DNA of 64,000 nucleotides from CAZKWG01 sp964615375 (GCA_964615375.1 CAZTOW010000020.1:1-64000), one strand, 5' to 3'; positions 6,990 through 16,043 are shown, counted from the stretch's first letter. Numbers and translations: made by a program. The notes: a model not told the origin generated them from the letters alone.

Positions 6990-9458
6990 ATGGGCTCCCT
7001 GCTCGCGCTCCTGCTCGCGCTGTTCGCCTGCGGCTCGCTCGCCTTCGGGCAGGAGCCGCCACGCCCCGTGCTGCTGGACCGACACCCGGAGCGGATCACC
7101 TCGCTGACGCTCCCGCCCTCCTCGCGGACCGAGCCAGCGCCCGAGCGCGTCCCGGTGGCGGGGCCCTGGCGCGCGGTGGCGACCGTCGGCGGCGTGCGCA
7201 CCTGGGAGGCGCCGCTGCCCGTGCGGCTGCGGGCGCTCACCTTCGAGGCGCCGCCGGAAGATCTCGCGGTCTTCCTGGCCGACGCGCCGACGAAGGCGCT
7301 GGAGCACCTGCGGGGGGATCGTCGGGCGGGCACAGCGCGGACCTGGAGCTTCGACGCCAGCTCCCTGCGCCTGCGCCTGCCCGCGGGGGAGGGCCCGCCC
7401 GCGCCGGGGGGCGTGATTGTGCGCTACGCGCGAGCCGCCGAGCGAGAGCGCGCCTTGAACCTGGAGAGCAGCGGGCTCGACGAGCGGGCCTTCGCCCTGC
7501 GCTCGGTGCAGGTGGACGACCTCACGCGGCACGGCCTCTACCTCCCCGCGCCCGCGGAGATCGCGTTCACGCTGGACGTGCCGCCGGGGGCCGTGCTGGA
7601 CCTGGACGCGCGGATCGTGCCCCCCGAGGCGGCGGATCTGCCAGCCTCCGATGGGGCGATCCTCCGGGTGAGCGCGGCGACGGGCGGGGGGGAGCCGCGG
7701 GAGCTGGCGCGGCTCGCCCTGGCGCCCGGCCCCGAGCGGAACCTGCGGGTGGACCTCTCGGCGCACAGCGGGCCAGAGACCCGGATCATCCTGGCCACCG
7801 AGCCCGGGGCCAGCACCACCGGCGACTACGTGTTCCTGGCGGAGCCCACGGTCTACGTGCCGCAGGAGGACCCGCCGCGCGTGATCCTGGTCGTCATCGA
7901 CACGCTGCGCGCCGACCACCTCTCGCTCTACGGCTATGACCGGCCCACCTCGCCCGAGCTGGATGCCTTTGCGGAGGGCGCAGCGGTCTTCGAGCAGTCG
8001 CGCGCCATCTCGCCGTGGACGCTCACCAGCACGCGCACGCTGCTGCTGGGCACGGTCCCGGAGCGCTGGGGGGCCACCGAGACGCTCCAGTCCCGCCTCG
8101 CCCGGGCCGGCTGGAGGACGGCCTTCATCGCCTCGAACGGCTACCTGGCCAGCACCTTCGACATGCACCGCGATTTTGGCGCCCACCGGGTCCTGAACCT
8201 GGGCCGGGCGGGGGCGCAGGTGGACCGCGGGCTCGCCTGGCTGGAGGCGCACGACGATCAGCCCCTCTTCCTGGTGCTGCACCTCATGGACCAGCACCTC
8301 CCCTATCGGGAGCCCCCCTGGTGGCGTTACCACTTCGCGGGGGAGCGACCCCAACGCTTCAAGCACGACAGCTTCCCCCAGCGCGAGGTCGGGCGCATGG
8401 GAGCGCTCGATGACGACGAGCGGGCCTACATCGTCGCCCGCTACGACAACAACCTCGCGTATACGGACCATGAGCTCGCCCGCCTGTGGGCGGCCCTCGA
8501 CATCCAGGGGCGTGACACCGTCCTGCTCACGGCCGACCACGGGGAGGAGTTCTGGGAGCACGGCGGCTTCGCTCACGGCCACACGGTCTACGACGAGGTC
8601 ATCCGCGTGCCGATGGTCCTGGCGGGCGCGGGCGTGACCCCGGGCCGGTACACGGAGCCCGTGAGCGGGCTCGACGTGGCGCCGACGCTGGCCCTGGCCG
8701 CGGGGATCGACCTCGAGGGCATGGAGGGCTGGCCGCTCCAGGGGGTCACCGATCGCTCCCGCGCCACGGACTTCTCCACTCGGGCCGTCGCCTTCGGGCG
8801 TTTCTACGGCGAGGCGGGCTGGGGCGTGCTCAGCGAGGGCGTCAAGCTGGCCATCAAAGCTGGGAAGGAGCAGCTCTTCTACCTGAGCTCCGACCCCGGT
8901 GAGGACCTGCCGCGCGCCCCCCACCCCCTCGAGCGCGCGAAGCTCCAGCTCGACCTTGCCCAGACGCTGGCGACGCCCGTCCGGGTCGCCCTGCGCGTCA
9001 CCCCACTGCGAAACGCGCACGCCACGCGCGCCGAGCTCCGGGTCCCCGGCGGCGTCGAGGCGGCCTGGGCGAACAGCACCCCCTCCTTCGCCCGGCTCGC
9101 CACCGTCGAGGTGGACGGGGAGCGCGTCACGATGCAGTGGCGCCCCGGGAAGTATCAGGACGTCGAGATCTTCGTGCTACCCCGCGGCGATCTGCGCACG
9201 GTCCTCCCAGCCATCACCCTCGCGGTGGCGGGCGAGGACGGGGCGCTCGCCCCCCCGCGCGGCGTGTACACGGGATGGACCCTCGAGGCGCTGCTGGAGC
9301 CGAGCGGAGATCCCCTGGTCACCGCCACCGTCGGAGAGCGCGTCGTGACGGTGCACACGATGGCCACGCCGCTGCCCTACCAGGATCTGGGAGAGGGCAC
9401 CGAGCACAGCAATGAGCTCCAGGGCGCGCTCGAGGCCCTCGGGTACATGGACAACTGA
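6990..9458 (+). CDS. Secreted sulfatase/alkaline-phosphatase-fold hydrolase with threonine nucleophile
   Basis: An 822-residue protein with an N-terminal signal peptide ending near AFG-QEPP; a C at LFAC could alternatively give a lipoprotein. Residues ~25-290 are an uncharacterised beta-rich region. The sulfatase/AP-superfamily domain starts with VVIDTLRADHLSLYGY (metal Asp304). It carries the nucleophile segment SPWTLTSTRTLLLG and TADHGEEFWEHGG (Asp516, His517). The residue aligned with the sulfatase formylglycine Cys is Thr344, so it cannot be activated by an FGE. Thr nucleophiles are known in phospho-transferases and phosphohydrolases of this superfamily. The substrate is unknown: a sulfate ester, phosphonate or phosphoester are all possible. 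The gene is 62 bp after the methylase and convergent with the next gene. Confidence 0.85.
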   Translation: MGSLLALLLALFACGSLAFGQEPPRPVLLDRHPERITSLTLPPSSRTEPAPERVPVAGPWRAVATVGGVRTWEAPLPVRLRALTFEAPPEDLAVFLADAPTKALEHLRGDRRAGTARTWSFDASSLRLRLPAGEGPPAPGGVIVRYARAAERERALNLESSGLDERAFALRSVQVDDLTRHGLYLPAPAEIAFTLDVPPGAVLDLDARIVPPEAADLPASDGAILRVSAATGGGEPRELARLALAPGPERNLRVDLSAHSGPETRIILATEPGASTTGDYVFLAEPTVYVPQEDPPRVILVVIDTLRADHLSLYGYDRPTSPELDAFAEGAAVFEQSRAISPWTLTSTRTLLLGTVPERWGATETLQSRLARAGWRTAFIASNGYLASTFDMHRDFGAHRVLNLGRAGAQVDRGLAWLEAHDDQPLFLVLHLMDQHLPYREPPWWRYHFAGERPQRFKHDSFPQREVGRMGALDDDERAYIVARYDNNLAYTDHELARLWAALDIQGRDTVLLTADHGEEFWEHGGFAHGHTVYDEVIRVPMVLAGAGVTPGRYTEPVSGLDVAPTLALAAGIDLEGMEGWPLQGVTDRSRATDFSTRAVAFGRFYGEAGWGVLSEGVKLAIKAGKEQLFYLSSDPGEDLPRAPHPLERAKLQLDLAQTLATPVRVALRVTPLRNAHATRAELRVPGGVEAAWANSTPSFARLATVEVDGERVTMQWRPGKYQDVEIFVLPRGDLRTVLPAITLAVAGEDGALAPPRGVYTGWTLEALLEPSGDPLVTATVGERVVTVHTMATPLPYQDLGEGTEHSNELQGALEALGYMDN

Positions 9459-9467
9459 GCGCGGCGC

Positions 9468-10325
9468 TCAACCTGGCTTGCGCGCGCTCACCAGGACGTA
9501 GTCCAGACCGTCCAGGGTCTCTGGGGGCAGCGCCGCGATGATCCGGGCCACCGGGCTCCACTCCCGGGTGAGCGGGTCGCGGGCGCGCAGCAGCTCCTGG
9601 GCGTGGCGCCAGACCGGCGTGTAGACCAGCTCGCGGATGGAGCGGCTGGCCACGTCCACGAAGCCCACGCGGCGCAGCGCGGCCTCATACGCCCGGAGCT
9701 GCACCCAGTTCTCGTCGGGGATCTGCCAGAAGGCCCGGGTCAGCTTCGCGAACCAGCCGTCGCGGGAGGCCGTCCCCGGGGTGGGCAGGATGTCCGCCGT
9801 GCCCAGGGTCCCGCCCGGCCGCAGCACGCGCAGCGCCTCGCGGAAGAAGTCCTCGCGGTGGACGAAGTGAAACGCGCACTCCAGCGCCGTGACCCTGTCC
9901 ACGCTGCCCTCGGCCAGGGGCATGTCCGTGGCCGAGCCGAGCTGGAAGCTCAGCCGCGGGTCGGGGAAGCGGCCGCGGGCGGTCTCGACGTGCAGCGGCG
10001 TGATGTTGAGCCCGGTGATGGAGGCCGGCTGGAAGCGGCGCAGCCAGTAGTCGTCCTGGTCGCCGAAGCCAAAGCCCACGTCCAGCACCCGGTCACCGGG
10101 CCCCATCCCCACCGTCAGCCCGAGCTGCTCGGCCAGCGCGTCGCAGGCGTCGTCGTAGTCCGTGGCCTGATCCCAGTAGCCCAGGTTCAGGTAGCGGGTG
10201 CGCCGCCCCAGCCGGTAGTGCTCGCCCAGCAGGGTGTAGACCCGGGCCGCGCGGTCGCGATCCGGACGCAGGACCAGATCGCCGATGGCCAGGGTCTCGC
10301 GGAGCTTCTCGCGGCGGGAGCGCAC
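9468..10325 (-). CDS. Class I SAM-dependent methyltransferase
   Basis: A 285-residue protein with a Rossmann methyltransferase domain: motif I VLDVGFGFGDQ, then ITGLNITP (post-I acidic/Asn region), MPLAEGSVDRVTALE and VLRPGGTL. The layout resembles small-molecule methyltransferases of the sterol/macrolide O-methyltransferase type (FHFVHREDFFREALRVLRPGG). The start is GTG 10325, directly abutting the TGA of the amylase gene upstream, so the two are almost certainly co-transcribed and coupled. It is the last gene of the 14.1-9.5 kb minus-strand cluster. Its acceptor substrate cannot be read from sequence, and its link to carbohydrate use is unclear. Confidence 0.85.
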   Translation of the reverse strand: MRSRREKLRETLAIGDLVLRPDRDRAARVYTLLGEHYRLGRRTRYLNLGYWDQATDYDDACDALAEQLGLTVGMGPGDRVLDVGFGFGDQDDYWLRRFQPASITGLNITPLHVETARGRFPDPRLSFQLGSATDMPLAEGSVDRVTALECAFHFVHREDFFREALRVLRPGGTLGTADILPTPGTASRDGWFAKLTRAFWQIPDENWVQLRAYEAALRRVGFVDVASRSIRELVYTPVWRHAQELLRARDPLTREWSPVARIIAALPPETLDGLDYVLVSARKPG

Positions 10326-12110
10326 TCAGTCCCCCCGCCAGGCCGTGCCCAGGTTCAGCGGGCCCTCGCCCGGAGGCACGAACAGGCTGCGGTCCTCGCC
10401 CGACTCCCAGCGCACCGCCCCGTCAGCGCCCACGATCACCAGCTTGCTGGCCAGCACGGCGCCCACGGGCACGCTCAGGGTCGCGCGGCCGTCCACGAAG
10501 GGCAGGCCGCGGGCGGGGTCCCAGGCGCCGAGCTCGGGCGCGGAGCCTACCCACAGGAGGCGCTCGCCCTCGGCGAGGGTGAGATCCACCTTGAGCTGCA
10601 CCTGGCGCATGGGAGGCGCGGCGATCCGCTGCTGGAGCGGCGCGAAGGCCCCGGGCTCGAGCGGCTTCAGGAAGACCACGACAGTGCCCTGGGCGGGGAC
10701 GGGCAGGCGGGCCTCGGGGTCGATGGGCTCGGCGAGCGCGCGGAGGACGCCGTCGGCCCCCTGCTGAACGCCGGAGACGGGGCGCCCGAGGGCGAGCAGC
10801 TCCGCGGGGATGGGGAAGCCGGCGTCGAAGGGCGAGCGGTTCAGCAGGACGAGGGCCAGCTCCTCGGCGCTCACCCGCAGGAGGTGGAGCTGCCCCTGGC
10901 CCACGTTCAGGACCAGCGTGCCCCCACTCGTGAGGGAGGGGTGCTTCGCCCGCAGGCCGAGCGCGCTCCGCACCAGGGCGAGCGTGTCCGCGTCGCCGTC
11001 GAAGCGCATGTCCGCCCGGTTCTCGGGCTCGCCCGCCCCCGCTGCCCCGGTCTCGGTGCCCCAGGTGATGGACGGCGTGCCGCGGGAGAGCATCTGGAAG
11101 AGCAGGGCCTGCCGAGCCTTCGCCGCGTCCCCGCCGCAGGCGCTCTTGAGCCGCGTGGTGTCGTGGTTGTCCAGGAAGGTGACCAGGGCGCCCGGGTCCT
11201 GGCGCAGGGCCTCGCCGTAGACGCGGTCCAGGGAGAGCGTGGCGCCCAGGCGCTCGACGGGCCGGTCCTTGCAGAAGACGTCGATCATCGCGTAGTGGAG
11301 CGGGAAGTCGAAGACGGCGGAGAAGCCGCCGCCCTGGAGGTCCCGCGCCAGCTTCACCGGGTCGCCCTCGAAGCTCTCGCCCAGCAGCCAGAGGTCAGGA
11401 TCGGTCGCCGCGCGCAGCTCCTCGCTCATGCGGGCCTGGAAGCTGAGCGGCATGTGGCGCACGGCGTCCACCCGGAGGCCGTCGGGCTGATAGGCGTCCA
11501 CCAGCGCGCGCGTCTGGTCGTGGAGCCAGCGGTAGACCTGCTCCTGCTCCTGCGCGAGATCGGGCAGCCCGTGGACGTCGCCCTCCACCCGCTCGAGGGG
11601 GTCGGCCCAGTCCACGACGTCGCCCTGGCCGTGGAACCAGTCGGGCCGGGCCTTCGTCAGCGCGGTGTCGTAGCCGACGTGGTTCCAGACCACGTCCAGC
11701 ACCAGCCGCATGTCCCGCCGGTCCAGCTCGCGGCGCAGGCGGCGCAGATCGCGCTCGGTCCCGAAGCGCGGCTCCACCCCGCTCAGGCTCTCGGTCCAGT
11801 AGCCGTGGAAGGCGCCGTGGCCCTCCAGCGGCGCCTCTCGCATCGGGAAGACGGGCGAGAGCCAGAGCGTGCGCACGCCCAGGCCCTGCAAATAGTCAAG
11901 ATGCTTGACGATCCCGTCGAGGTCGCCGCCGTGGAAGGCGGCCGGGTCCTTCGGGTCGATCTCGCCCGGCGTCTTCGGGTCGCCGTCGGCGAAGCGGTCC
12001 ACCATCGCGAAGTAGACCACGTCGGCGGCGGGCGGCGGGGCGATGGCCTCGGGCGAGCGCGCGCAGCCGAGCAGGGGGGCGAGCAGGGGGGCGAGCAGGA
12101 GCGCGCGCAC
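10326..12110 (-). CDS. GH13 alpha-amylase lipoprotein with C-terminal CBM20-like starch-binding domain
   Basis: A 594-residue protein with a lipoprotein signal (LLGC, Cys16) that predicts anchoring to a cell-envelope membrane. The GH13 TIM barrel shows VVWNHVG (region I), GLRVDAVRH with nucleophile Asp215 (II), LLGESF with acid/base Glu245 (III), and FLDNHD with transition-state stabiliser Asp317 (IV). After a beta-sandwich domain, the last ~95 residues (LLWVGSAPELGAWDP...) resemble a CBM20 starch-binding module. The family cleaves alpha-1,4-glucans. The gene lies in an operon with an outer-membrane porin-like protein and a lipoprotein, pointing to starch or maltodextrin degradation at the cell surface or in the periplasm. 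Confidence 0.93.
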   Translation of the reverse strand: MRALLLAPLLAPLLGCARSPEAIAPPPAADVVYFAMVDRFADGDPKTPGEIDPKDPAAFHGGDLDGIVKHLDYLQGLGVRTLWLSPVFPMREAPLEGHGAFHGYWTESLSGVEPRFGTERDLRRLRRELDRRDMRLVLDVVWNHVGYDTALTKARPDWFHGQGDVVDWADPLERVEGDVHGLPDLAQEQEQVYRWLHDQTRALVDAYQPDGLRVDAVRHMPLSFQARMSEELRAATDPDLWLLGESFEGDPVKLARDLQGGGFSAVFDFPLHYAMIDVFCKDRPVERLGATLSLDRVYGEALRQDPGALVTFLDNHDTTRLKSACGGDAAKARQALLFQMLSRGTPSITWGTETGAAGAGEPENRADMRFDGDADTLALVRSALGLRAKHPSLTSGGTLVLNVGQGQLHLLRVSAEELALVLLNRSPFDAGFPIPAELLALGRPVSGVQQGADGVLRALAEPIDPEARLPVPAQGTVVVFLKPLEPGAFAPLQQRIAAPPMRQVQLKVDLTLAEGERLLWVGSAPELGAWDPARGLPFVDGRATLSVPVGAVLASKLVIVGADGAVRWESGEDRSLFVPPGEGPLNLGTAWRGD

Positions 12111-12113
12111 GGC

Positions 12114-12632
12114 CTAGCCGCCGCCGCGGAGGTGGCTGTCCAGGAGCGCGCCGAGCCGCCGCTCCACGACGGGGAGCGCGCCCAGCAGGGCCTCGGGCTC
12201 GCCCTCGTGATCGAACTGCAGGAAGACGGGGACCTCGAAGCGGTCCGTGAGCGCGCGCTCGGGCTGGCCGGCGGGCACCAGCTCCAGGTGGACCTCCACC
12301 GTCCAGCGGTACTGACCGTTCATCTGCGAGAAGAAGCGGGCGCTGGCCTCCACCAGCAGGCGTAGCGGGGCGTCGGGGGCGGCCTCGGAGAGAGCGTCCA
12401 GCCGAAGCTGGGCGGGGCGGCCGGCGAGGGGGGCGGCGTCGATGACCCGGGGCGTGAGGTTCCGGGCCTGGATCACGCCCGAGAGCCGCGCCAGGACCTC
12501 GTCGCTGGCGGGGGCGGTGAGCCCGTCGTCCACGCTGACCAGCAGGGCCGAGACGGCGACCGGCTGGGGCTCGGGCGCCTGGACCGCGGCGGGCTGCTTG
12601 AGGCAGCCGAGCAAGAGCAGGCTCAGAACCAT
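12114..12632 (-). CDS. Small predicted lipoprotein in the amylase/porin operon
   Basis: A 172-residue protein starting MVLSLLLLGC, a short but clear lipoprotein signal (Cys10). I do not recognise the mature domain. It has the size and alternating hydrophobic pattern of an alpha/beta envelope protein (AVSALLVSVDDGLTAPASDEVLARLSG; FEVPVFLQFDH). The ATG overlaps the end of the porin gene by 10 bp and the stop lies 3 bp before the amylase start codon, so it is tightly embedded in the operon. It could be an accessory of carbohydrate uptake or an outer-membrane assembly helper; that role is inferred from position only. Confidence 0.75.
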   Translation of the reverse strand: MVLSLLLLGCLKQPAAVQAPEPQPVAVSALLVSVDDGLTAPASDEVLARLSGVIQARNLTPRVIDAAPLAGRPAQLRLDALSEAAPDAPLRLLVEASARFFSQMNGQYRWTVEVHLELVPAGQPERALTDRFEVPVFLQFDHEGEPEALLGALPVVERRLGALLDSHLRGGG

Positions 12633-14107
12633 ACTTCCGTCTCCAGCGCGAGGACGTGGTGCCAGTGCTGCTCGACCGCGTCGAAGGTGGCGTACTGGTC
12701 GAGGGTGTCGACGAAGCTGTTGCCGAAGGCGTTGTTCTGGCTCGAGTACTGCACGCCGTAGAGCAGGCGCAGGCTGGGGCGCGTGTAGATGCCGGGCCCC
12801 AGCGGGTTCAGCACGAGGCCGCCCTTGCCCTGCCAGGTGTAGCGGGTGTCGGCGTCGCCGTACTCGAGCCCGTCGGTGTCGGGCACGGAGCCGGTGTTCT
12901 CGAAGATGGAGTCCCGGTGCTCGCGGAAGGCGTTGCCGTTGTGGCTCTGCTCGCGGGCGGCGCTGCCCTCCATCAGCACGTGGATGGTGTCGGTCGCGTA
13001 CACCTGCACGCGCAGCACGCTGGACATGCACGTCCGGTCGAAGTCGGAGGGCGAGATGTCGTTGTCGCCGTCGCGGGCGTCCATGTAGATCCCGCCCAGC
13101 GCGAGGTCCAGCCGCTTCGGCACCAGCGTGAGCTGCAGCTCGTCGCCGATGGTGAGCTGCGTGCGCTGGTCGGTCAGATCGTGGACGTAGATGGTGTAGG
13201 TCTGGCCGCCGGTGGTCTCGGTGGTGGACTTCTCGGGGTGGAGCCGCTCGTAGCGGACGAAGAGGTTGTTCCACCGGATGGGGCCCAGCCCGCCGAAGCC
13301 CAGGTAGCCGATGGCCGCGCCGGACAGCGCGTCGCGAGCCTCGGGCTCGGGGAACCAGTCCTCGAGGCCGGGGTGCTCCTCCAGCCACTGCTGGGCCACC
13401 TCGCCGCGGACGTAGTCCTCGTAGTCCACCTCGGGCGTCTGGTAGGGGGCGGCCGTGTTGCCCTCCACCCCCGGCTCCCAGCGAACCTCACCGCCCGCGC
13501 CCAGCTCCAGGTGCTTGCCGAGCCTGGCGCGCACCGTGCCGCCCGGGGTGAACACCGTGTTGTAGCTGGAGCCATAGAGGCCGTAGCCCGAGTCGCCCAG
13601 GCCCAGCAGCAGGTCCAGGTTCTTCTTCTGGAGCCGCGCGCTCATCCCCACGGTGTCGGTGAAGATCTGCGCCGGGCGCATGTCGTAGAGCCCGAGGTCC
13701 CCGAACCAGGTCTCCAGCGTGCCCACCTGCCAGGTCACGTCGTCCAGCGCCACGTTCCCGGCCCGCGCGTAGACCTGGCTCAGCCGGAGGTTGGCCAGCC
13801 CGCCGTCGCCCGCGTCGGCGTTCCCGATGCTGCCGCCCTCCACCTTGGCGTGCATGCTCGTCCACAGCGCGTCCGTGCCCGGCTGCGGCTCCAGCACGTC
13901 GAAGCGGAACTCGAGGGCGGCGTAGGGCCCCTCGTTCAACAGGCGACCGTAGAGGTTCCAGTAGCCCAGCTTGCCGCTTCCGCCCTGGAGGTCCGGGCGG
14001 GTCATGACGCGGAAGTAGCCGCCCACGCTCGCGCCCCCGGCCGCGGCCTCCGCGGGGAGGAGCAGCCCGAGCGCCAGGAGCGGAGGGAGGAGGGGGCGAG
14101 GCAGCAT
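12623..14107 (-). CDS. Outer-membrane beta-barrel, porin-like (possible maltoporin role)
   Basis: A 494-residue protein with a signal peptide (LLLPAEAAAGG) and a beta-strand-rich sequence. It ends HVLALETEVWF; a C-terminal Phe is the classic recognition feature of outer-membrane barrels. The N terminus GGYFRVMTRPDL is reminiscent of LamB-type carbohydrate porins, but I cannot prove that family. Its position as first gene ahead of a lipoprotein and a CBM20 amylase supports a role in passing maltodextrins across the outer membrane. No Shine-Dalgarno is visible: the 10 nt before ATG are pyrimidine-rich and preceded by GGGTTAAT, suggesting a near-leaderless transcript. Confidence 0.75.
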   Translation of the reverse strand: MLPRPLLPPLLALGLLLPAEAAAGGASVGGYFRVMTRPDLQGGSGKLGYWNLYGRLLNEGPYAALEFRFDVLEPQPGTDALWTSMHAKVEGGSIGNADAGDGGLANLRLSQVYARAGNVALDDVTWQVGTLETWFGDLGLYDMRPAQIFTDTVGMSARLQKKNLDLLLGLGDSGYGLYGSSYNTVFTPGGTVRARLGKHLELGAGGEVRWEPGVEGNTAAPYQTPEVDYEDYVRGEVAQQWLEEHPGLEDWFPEPEARDALSGAAIGYLGFGGLGPIRWNNLFVRYERLHPEKSTTETTGGQTYTIYVHDLTDQRTQLTIGDELQLTLVPKRLDLALGGIYMDARDGDNDISPSDFDRTCMSSVLRVQVYATDTIHVLMEGSAAREQSHNGNAFREHRDSIFENTGSVPDTDGLEYGDADTRYTWQGKGGLVLNPLGPGIYTRPSLRLLYGVQYSSQNNAFGNSFVDTLDQYATFDAVEQHWHHVLALETEVWF

Positions 14108-14117
14108 GCGGGGGAGG

Positions 14118-14125
14118 ATTAACCC
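14118..14125 (-). promoter_or_regulatory. GGGTTAAT element 10 nt before the porin ATG (candidate -10)
   Basis: GGGTTAAT on the minus strand, followed by ten nucleotides without a ribosome-binding site and then the ATG at 14107. If it is a -10 element, transcription would begin about 3 nt before the start codon. No -35 match was found. Confidence 0.35.
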
Positions 14126-14128
14126 GCC

Positions 14129-15922
14129 TCAGCACCCGTTGCCGGGCCAGCGGGTGGGATCCTCGTCGTCGCAGTCGTTGTAGGGGGAGGTGTCGGCGTC
14201 GTAGGGGCCGGGGATCCACCAGGCGTTGTAGCCGTCGTTGTCCAGGTCCCACAACGCGGCGTCCGGCCCGCCCCAGGCGCCCATGTCCGAGGTGCTCATG
14301 TCAGGGTTGGAGAGCGTGGGGTCGCCCGACTCGCGGAGGGGGGAGGACCGGGAGAGGTGGTAGAGCGGGTCGCCCTGGAATCGGGGATCCTCGCGGACGA
14401 CCTCCTCGAGCTCCGTGACGCTGTCGGGGTTGAGCACCGGAGCGGTCAGGTCCCAGACGTCCGACCAGCGGATGGCGGTCGTCCCGCCCGAGATCTTCAG
14501 CTCCTCCGCTGTGGTCGCGCCGTTCGCCGCGATGATCGTGTTCGCCATCGTCACGTCGCTGCCCTCGAGGAAGGCGATGTCGTAGAGGGTGATCGCGCTG
14601 TCGTTCCCGCTGATCGTCACGTTCGTCAGCGTCAGCTCGGAGCTCCAGGCCGCCAGGCCGGCGGCTGGAGGAGAGCGCATCCACTCATCGTACGTGGGGT
14701 GCAGGTTCTCCACGACGAGGACATTGGTGAGCGTCAGCGTGCTCTCCCGCGCGGCCAGGCCGCCGCCGGCCTTCAATTTGTCCGTGGAGCTGTTTCCGCG
14801 GAGGAGGACGTGGCTCAGAGACAGCGTGCTCTCCTCGGCGTAGAGACCCCCGCCCTCGCCGGCCTCGTTCCCCTCCAGGGTCACGCTCTCCAGGGTGAGG
14901 TCAGAGGCGACCACCGCCAGACCACCGCCCGCCCCGTAGCTCCGCATGGGAGGGCCGAGGTCCTCGAACTCCGTCTCGTTGTCGCGAATGACGAGCCCGG
15001 TGAGGGTCGGGCTGCCCTGCTGGACATAGACCCCGGCCCCGCCTACGTCGTGCGTCCAGGCGATATTGTCCTCGATGATGAGATCCTCGAGCGTGGGGGA
15101 GGCGCCGATGATGCGCACTCCGGCGCCCTGCATGGCGGCGCCGCCGCGGATCGTGAAGCCCTGGAGCTTCGTCTCGGAGCTCTCGCCCGAGTCGAAGATG
15201 ACCACCGAGTCCCGGTCGCCGCCGTCGAGGATGGTGAAGGTGGGTCCGTAGAGGCCGAGCAGCGTGACGCGCGCCCCGCCGAGGTTCAGGTTCTCCGCGT
15301 AGGTGCCGGGCTCGACGCAGATGACGTCGCGGTCGCTCGCGGCGTCGATGGCCTGCTGGATCGTGGCGTGGTCGTCGGGGACACGGCGAGAGCAGGAGAT
15401 CTCGCAGGAAGTGTCGATGTCACCGTCGCAATCGTTGTCCAGCCCGTCATCGCAGATCTCCGACCAGTGGACGGCCAGCTCGGCGTCGGCGTCGTCGCAG
15501 TCCCCGCCGCAGACCAGGTTGCCGTCCCCGTCCTCGTCCGCCTCGTCTGCCGGGATCACGCCGTCGCAGTCGTTGTCCTCGCCGTCGCAGCGCTCCTCGG
15601 CCCCGGGCCAGGTGGCGGCCTCGTCGTCGTCGCAGTCCTCGGACGCGAGGAATCCGTCCTCGTCCGCGTCGTCGTCCGGGTCCGCAGCCGTGTCTCCGGG
15701 TTCGTCCTCGTCGTCGTCCTCGGGGTCGTGGGCTTCCTCGTCGCCGTCCTCGGTGGCGTCGTTCTCATCCTCCATCTCTTCGTTGCCGTCCTCGGTCTCG
15801 CCGTCACCCCCCTCTGGATCCTCGGCGTCGTCGGCGCTGGAGTCGAGGTCGGGCTTTCCCGAGCCGCCATCCAGCGAGAACACACAGGCGTTGAGAGAGA
15901 CGAGGGCGAGCAGCAGGCGCAT
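14129..15922 (-). CDS. MopE-type metal-binding-motif protein with parallel beta-helix domain, predicted lipoprotein
   Basis: A 597-residue protein. Its N terminus MRLLLALVSLNAC suggests a lipoprotein signal with an unusual Asn at -2. Next comes a Glu/Asp/Gly linker, then two or three MopE-like repeats with the signature CDGEDNDCDG / CDDGLDNDCDG, Asp-rich motifs annotated as putative metal-binding. From ~residue 175 a pectate-lyase-like right-handed beta-helix follows (ATIQQAIDAASDRDVICVEPGTY, then repeated LTLTNV/SGN turns). It ends with a partial DCDDEDPTRWPGNGC motif. I place the start at ATG 15922 with GAGGT upstream; the frame is open to 15979. It is probably a surface-displayed adhesin or structural protein; enzymatic activity is not evident. 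Confidence 0.85.
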   Translation of the reverse strand: MRLLLALVSLNACVFSLDGGSGKPDLDSSADDAEDPEGGDGETEDGNEEMEDENDATEDGDEEAHDPEDDDEDEPGDTAADPDDDADEDGFLASEDCDDDEAATWPGAEERCDGEDNDCDGVIPADEADEDGDGNLVCGGDCDDADAELAVHWSEICDDGLDNDCDGDIDTSCEISCSRRVPDDHATIQQAIDAASDRDVICVEPGTYAENLNLGGARVTLLGLYGPTFTILDGGDRDSVVIFDSGESSETKLQGFTIRGGAAMQGAGVRIIGASPTLEDLIIEDNIAWTHDVGGAGVYVQQGSPTLTGLVIRDNETEFEDLGPPMRSYGAGGGLAVVASDLTLESVTLEGNEAGEGGGLYAEESTLSLSHVLLRGNSSTDKLKAGGGLAARESTLTLTNVLVVENLHPTYDEWMRSPPAAGLAAWSSELTLTNVTISGNDSAITLYDIAFLEGSDVTMANTIIAANGATTAEELKISGGTTAIRWSDVWDLTAPVLNPDSVTELEEVVREDPRFQGDPLYHLSRSSPLRESGDPTLSNPDMSTSDMGAWGGPDAALWDLDNDGYNAWWIPGPYDADTSPYNDCDDEDPTRWPGNGC

Positions 15923-16027
15923 CAGACACCTCAACTCAGAGCTACGCCGATGGCCCCGCGCAGGGCAGGGCGCTGTCATCGTCTGTTATCGTCGCGCCCG
16001 AGCGCCTCCGTCCATCCCCCGCGCCCC

Positions 16028-16035
16028 GGGTTAAG
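16028..16035 (+). promoter_or_regulatory. GGGTTAAG element 8 nt before ruvC ATG (candidate -10)
   Basis: GGGTTAAG precedes the ruvC start by 8 nt (CCCCGCCG), leaving no room for a standard ribosome-binding site and suggesting a leaderless or near-leaderless ruv operon mRNA. It lies in the 121-bp region divergent from the MopE protein gene. No -35 match was found. Confidence 0.35.
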
Positions 16036-16043
16036 CCCCGCCG

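Noticed and set aside
4891..7062. Very long minus-strand open frame opposite the DNA methylase
   Set aside because: Arg/Ala/Pro/Gln-rich with no recognisable motif, and the plus strand encodes a clear methylase; a GC-driven shadow.
6423..9020. 865-codon minus-strand open frame opposite the sulfatase-fold gene
   Set aside because: Low-information Arg/Gln/Val-rich translation; the opposite strand has catalytic motifs.
9603..12365. 920-codon plus-strand open frame over the amylase operon
   Set aside because: Composition is that of a reversed high-GC gene; GH13 catalytic motifs lie on the other strand.
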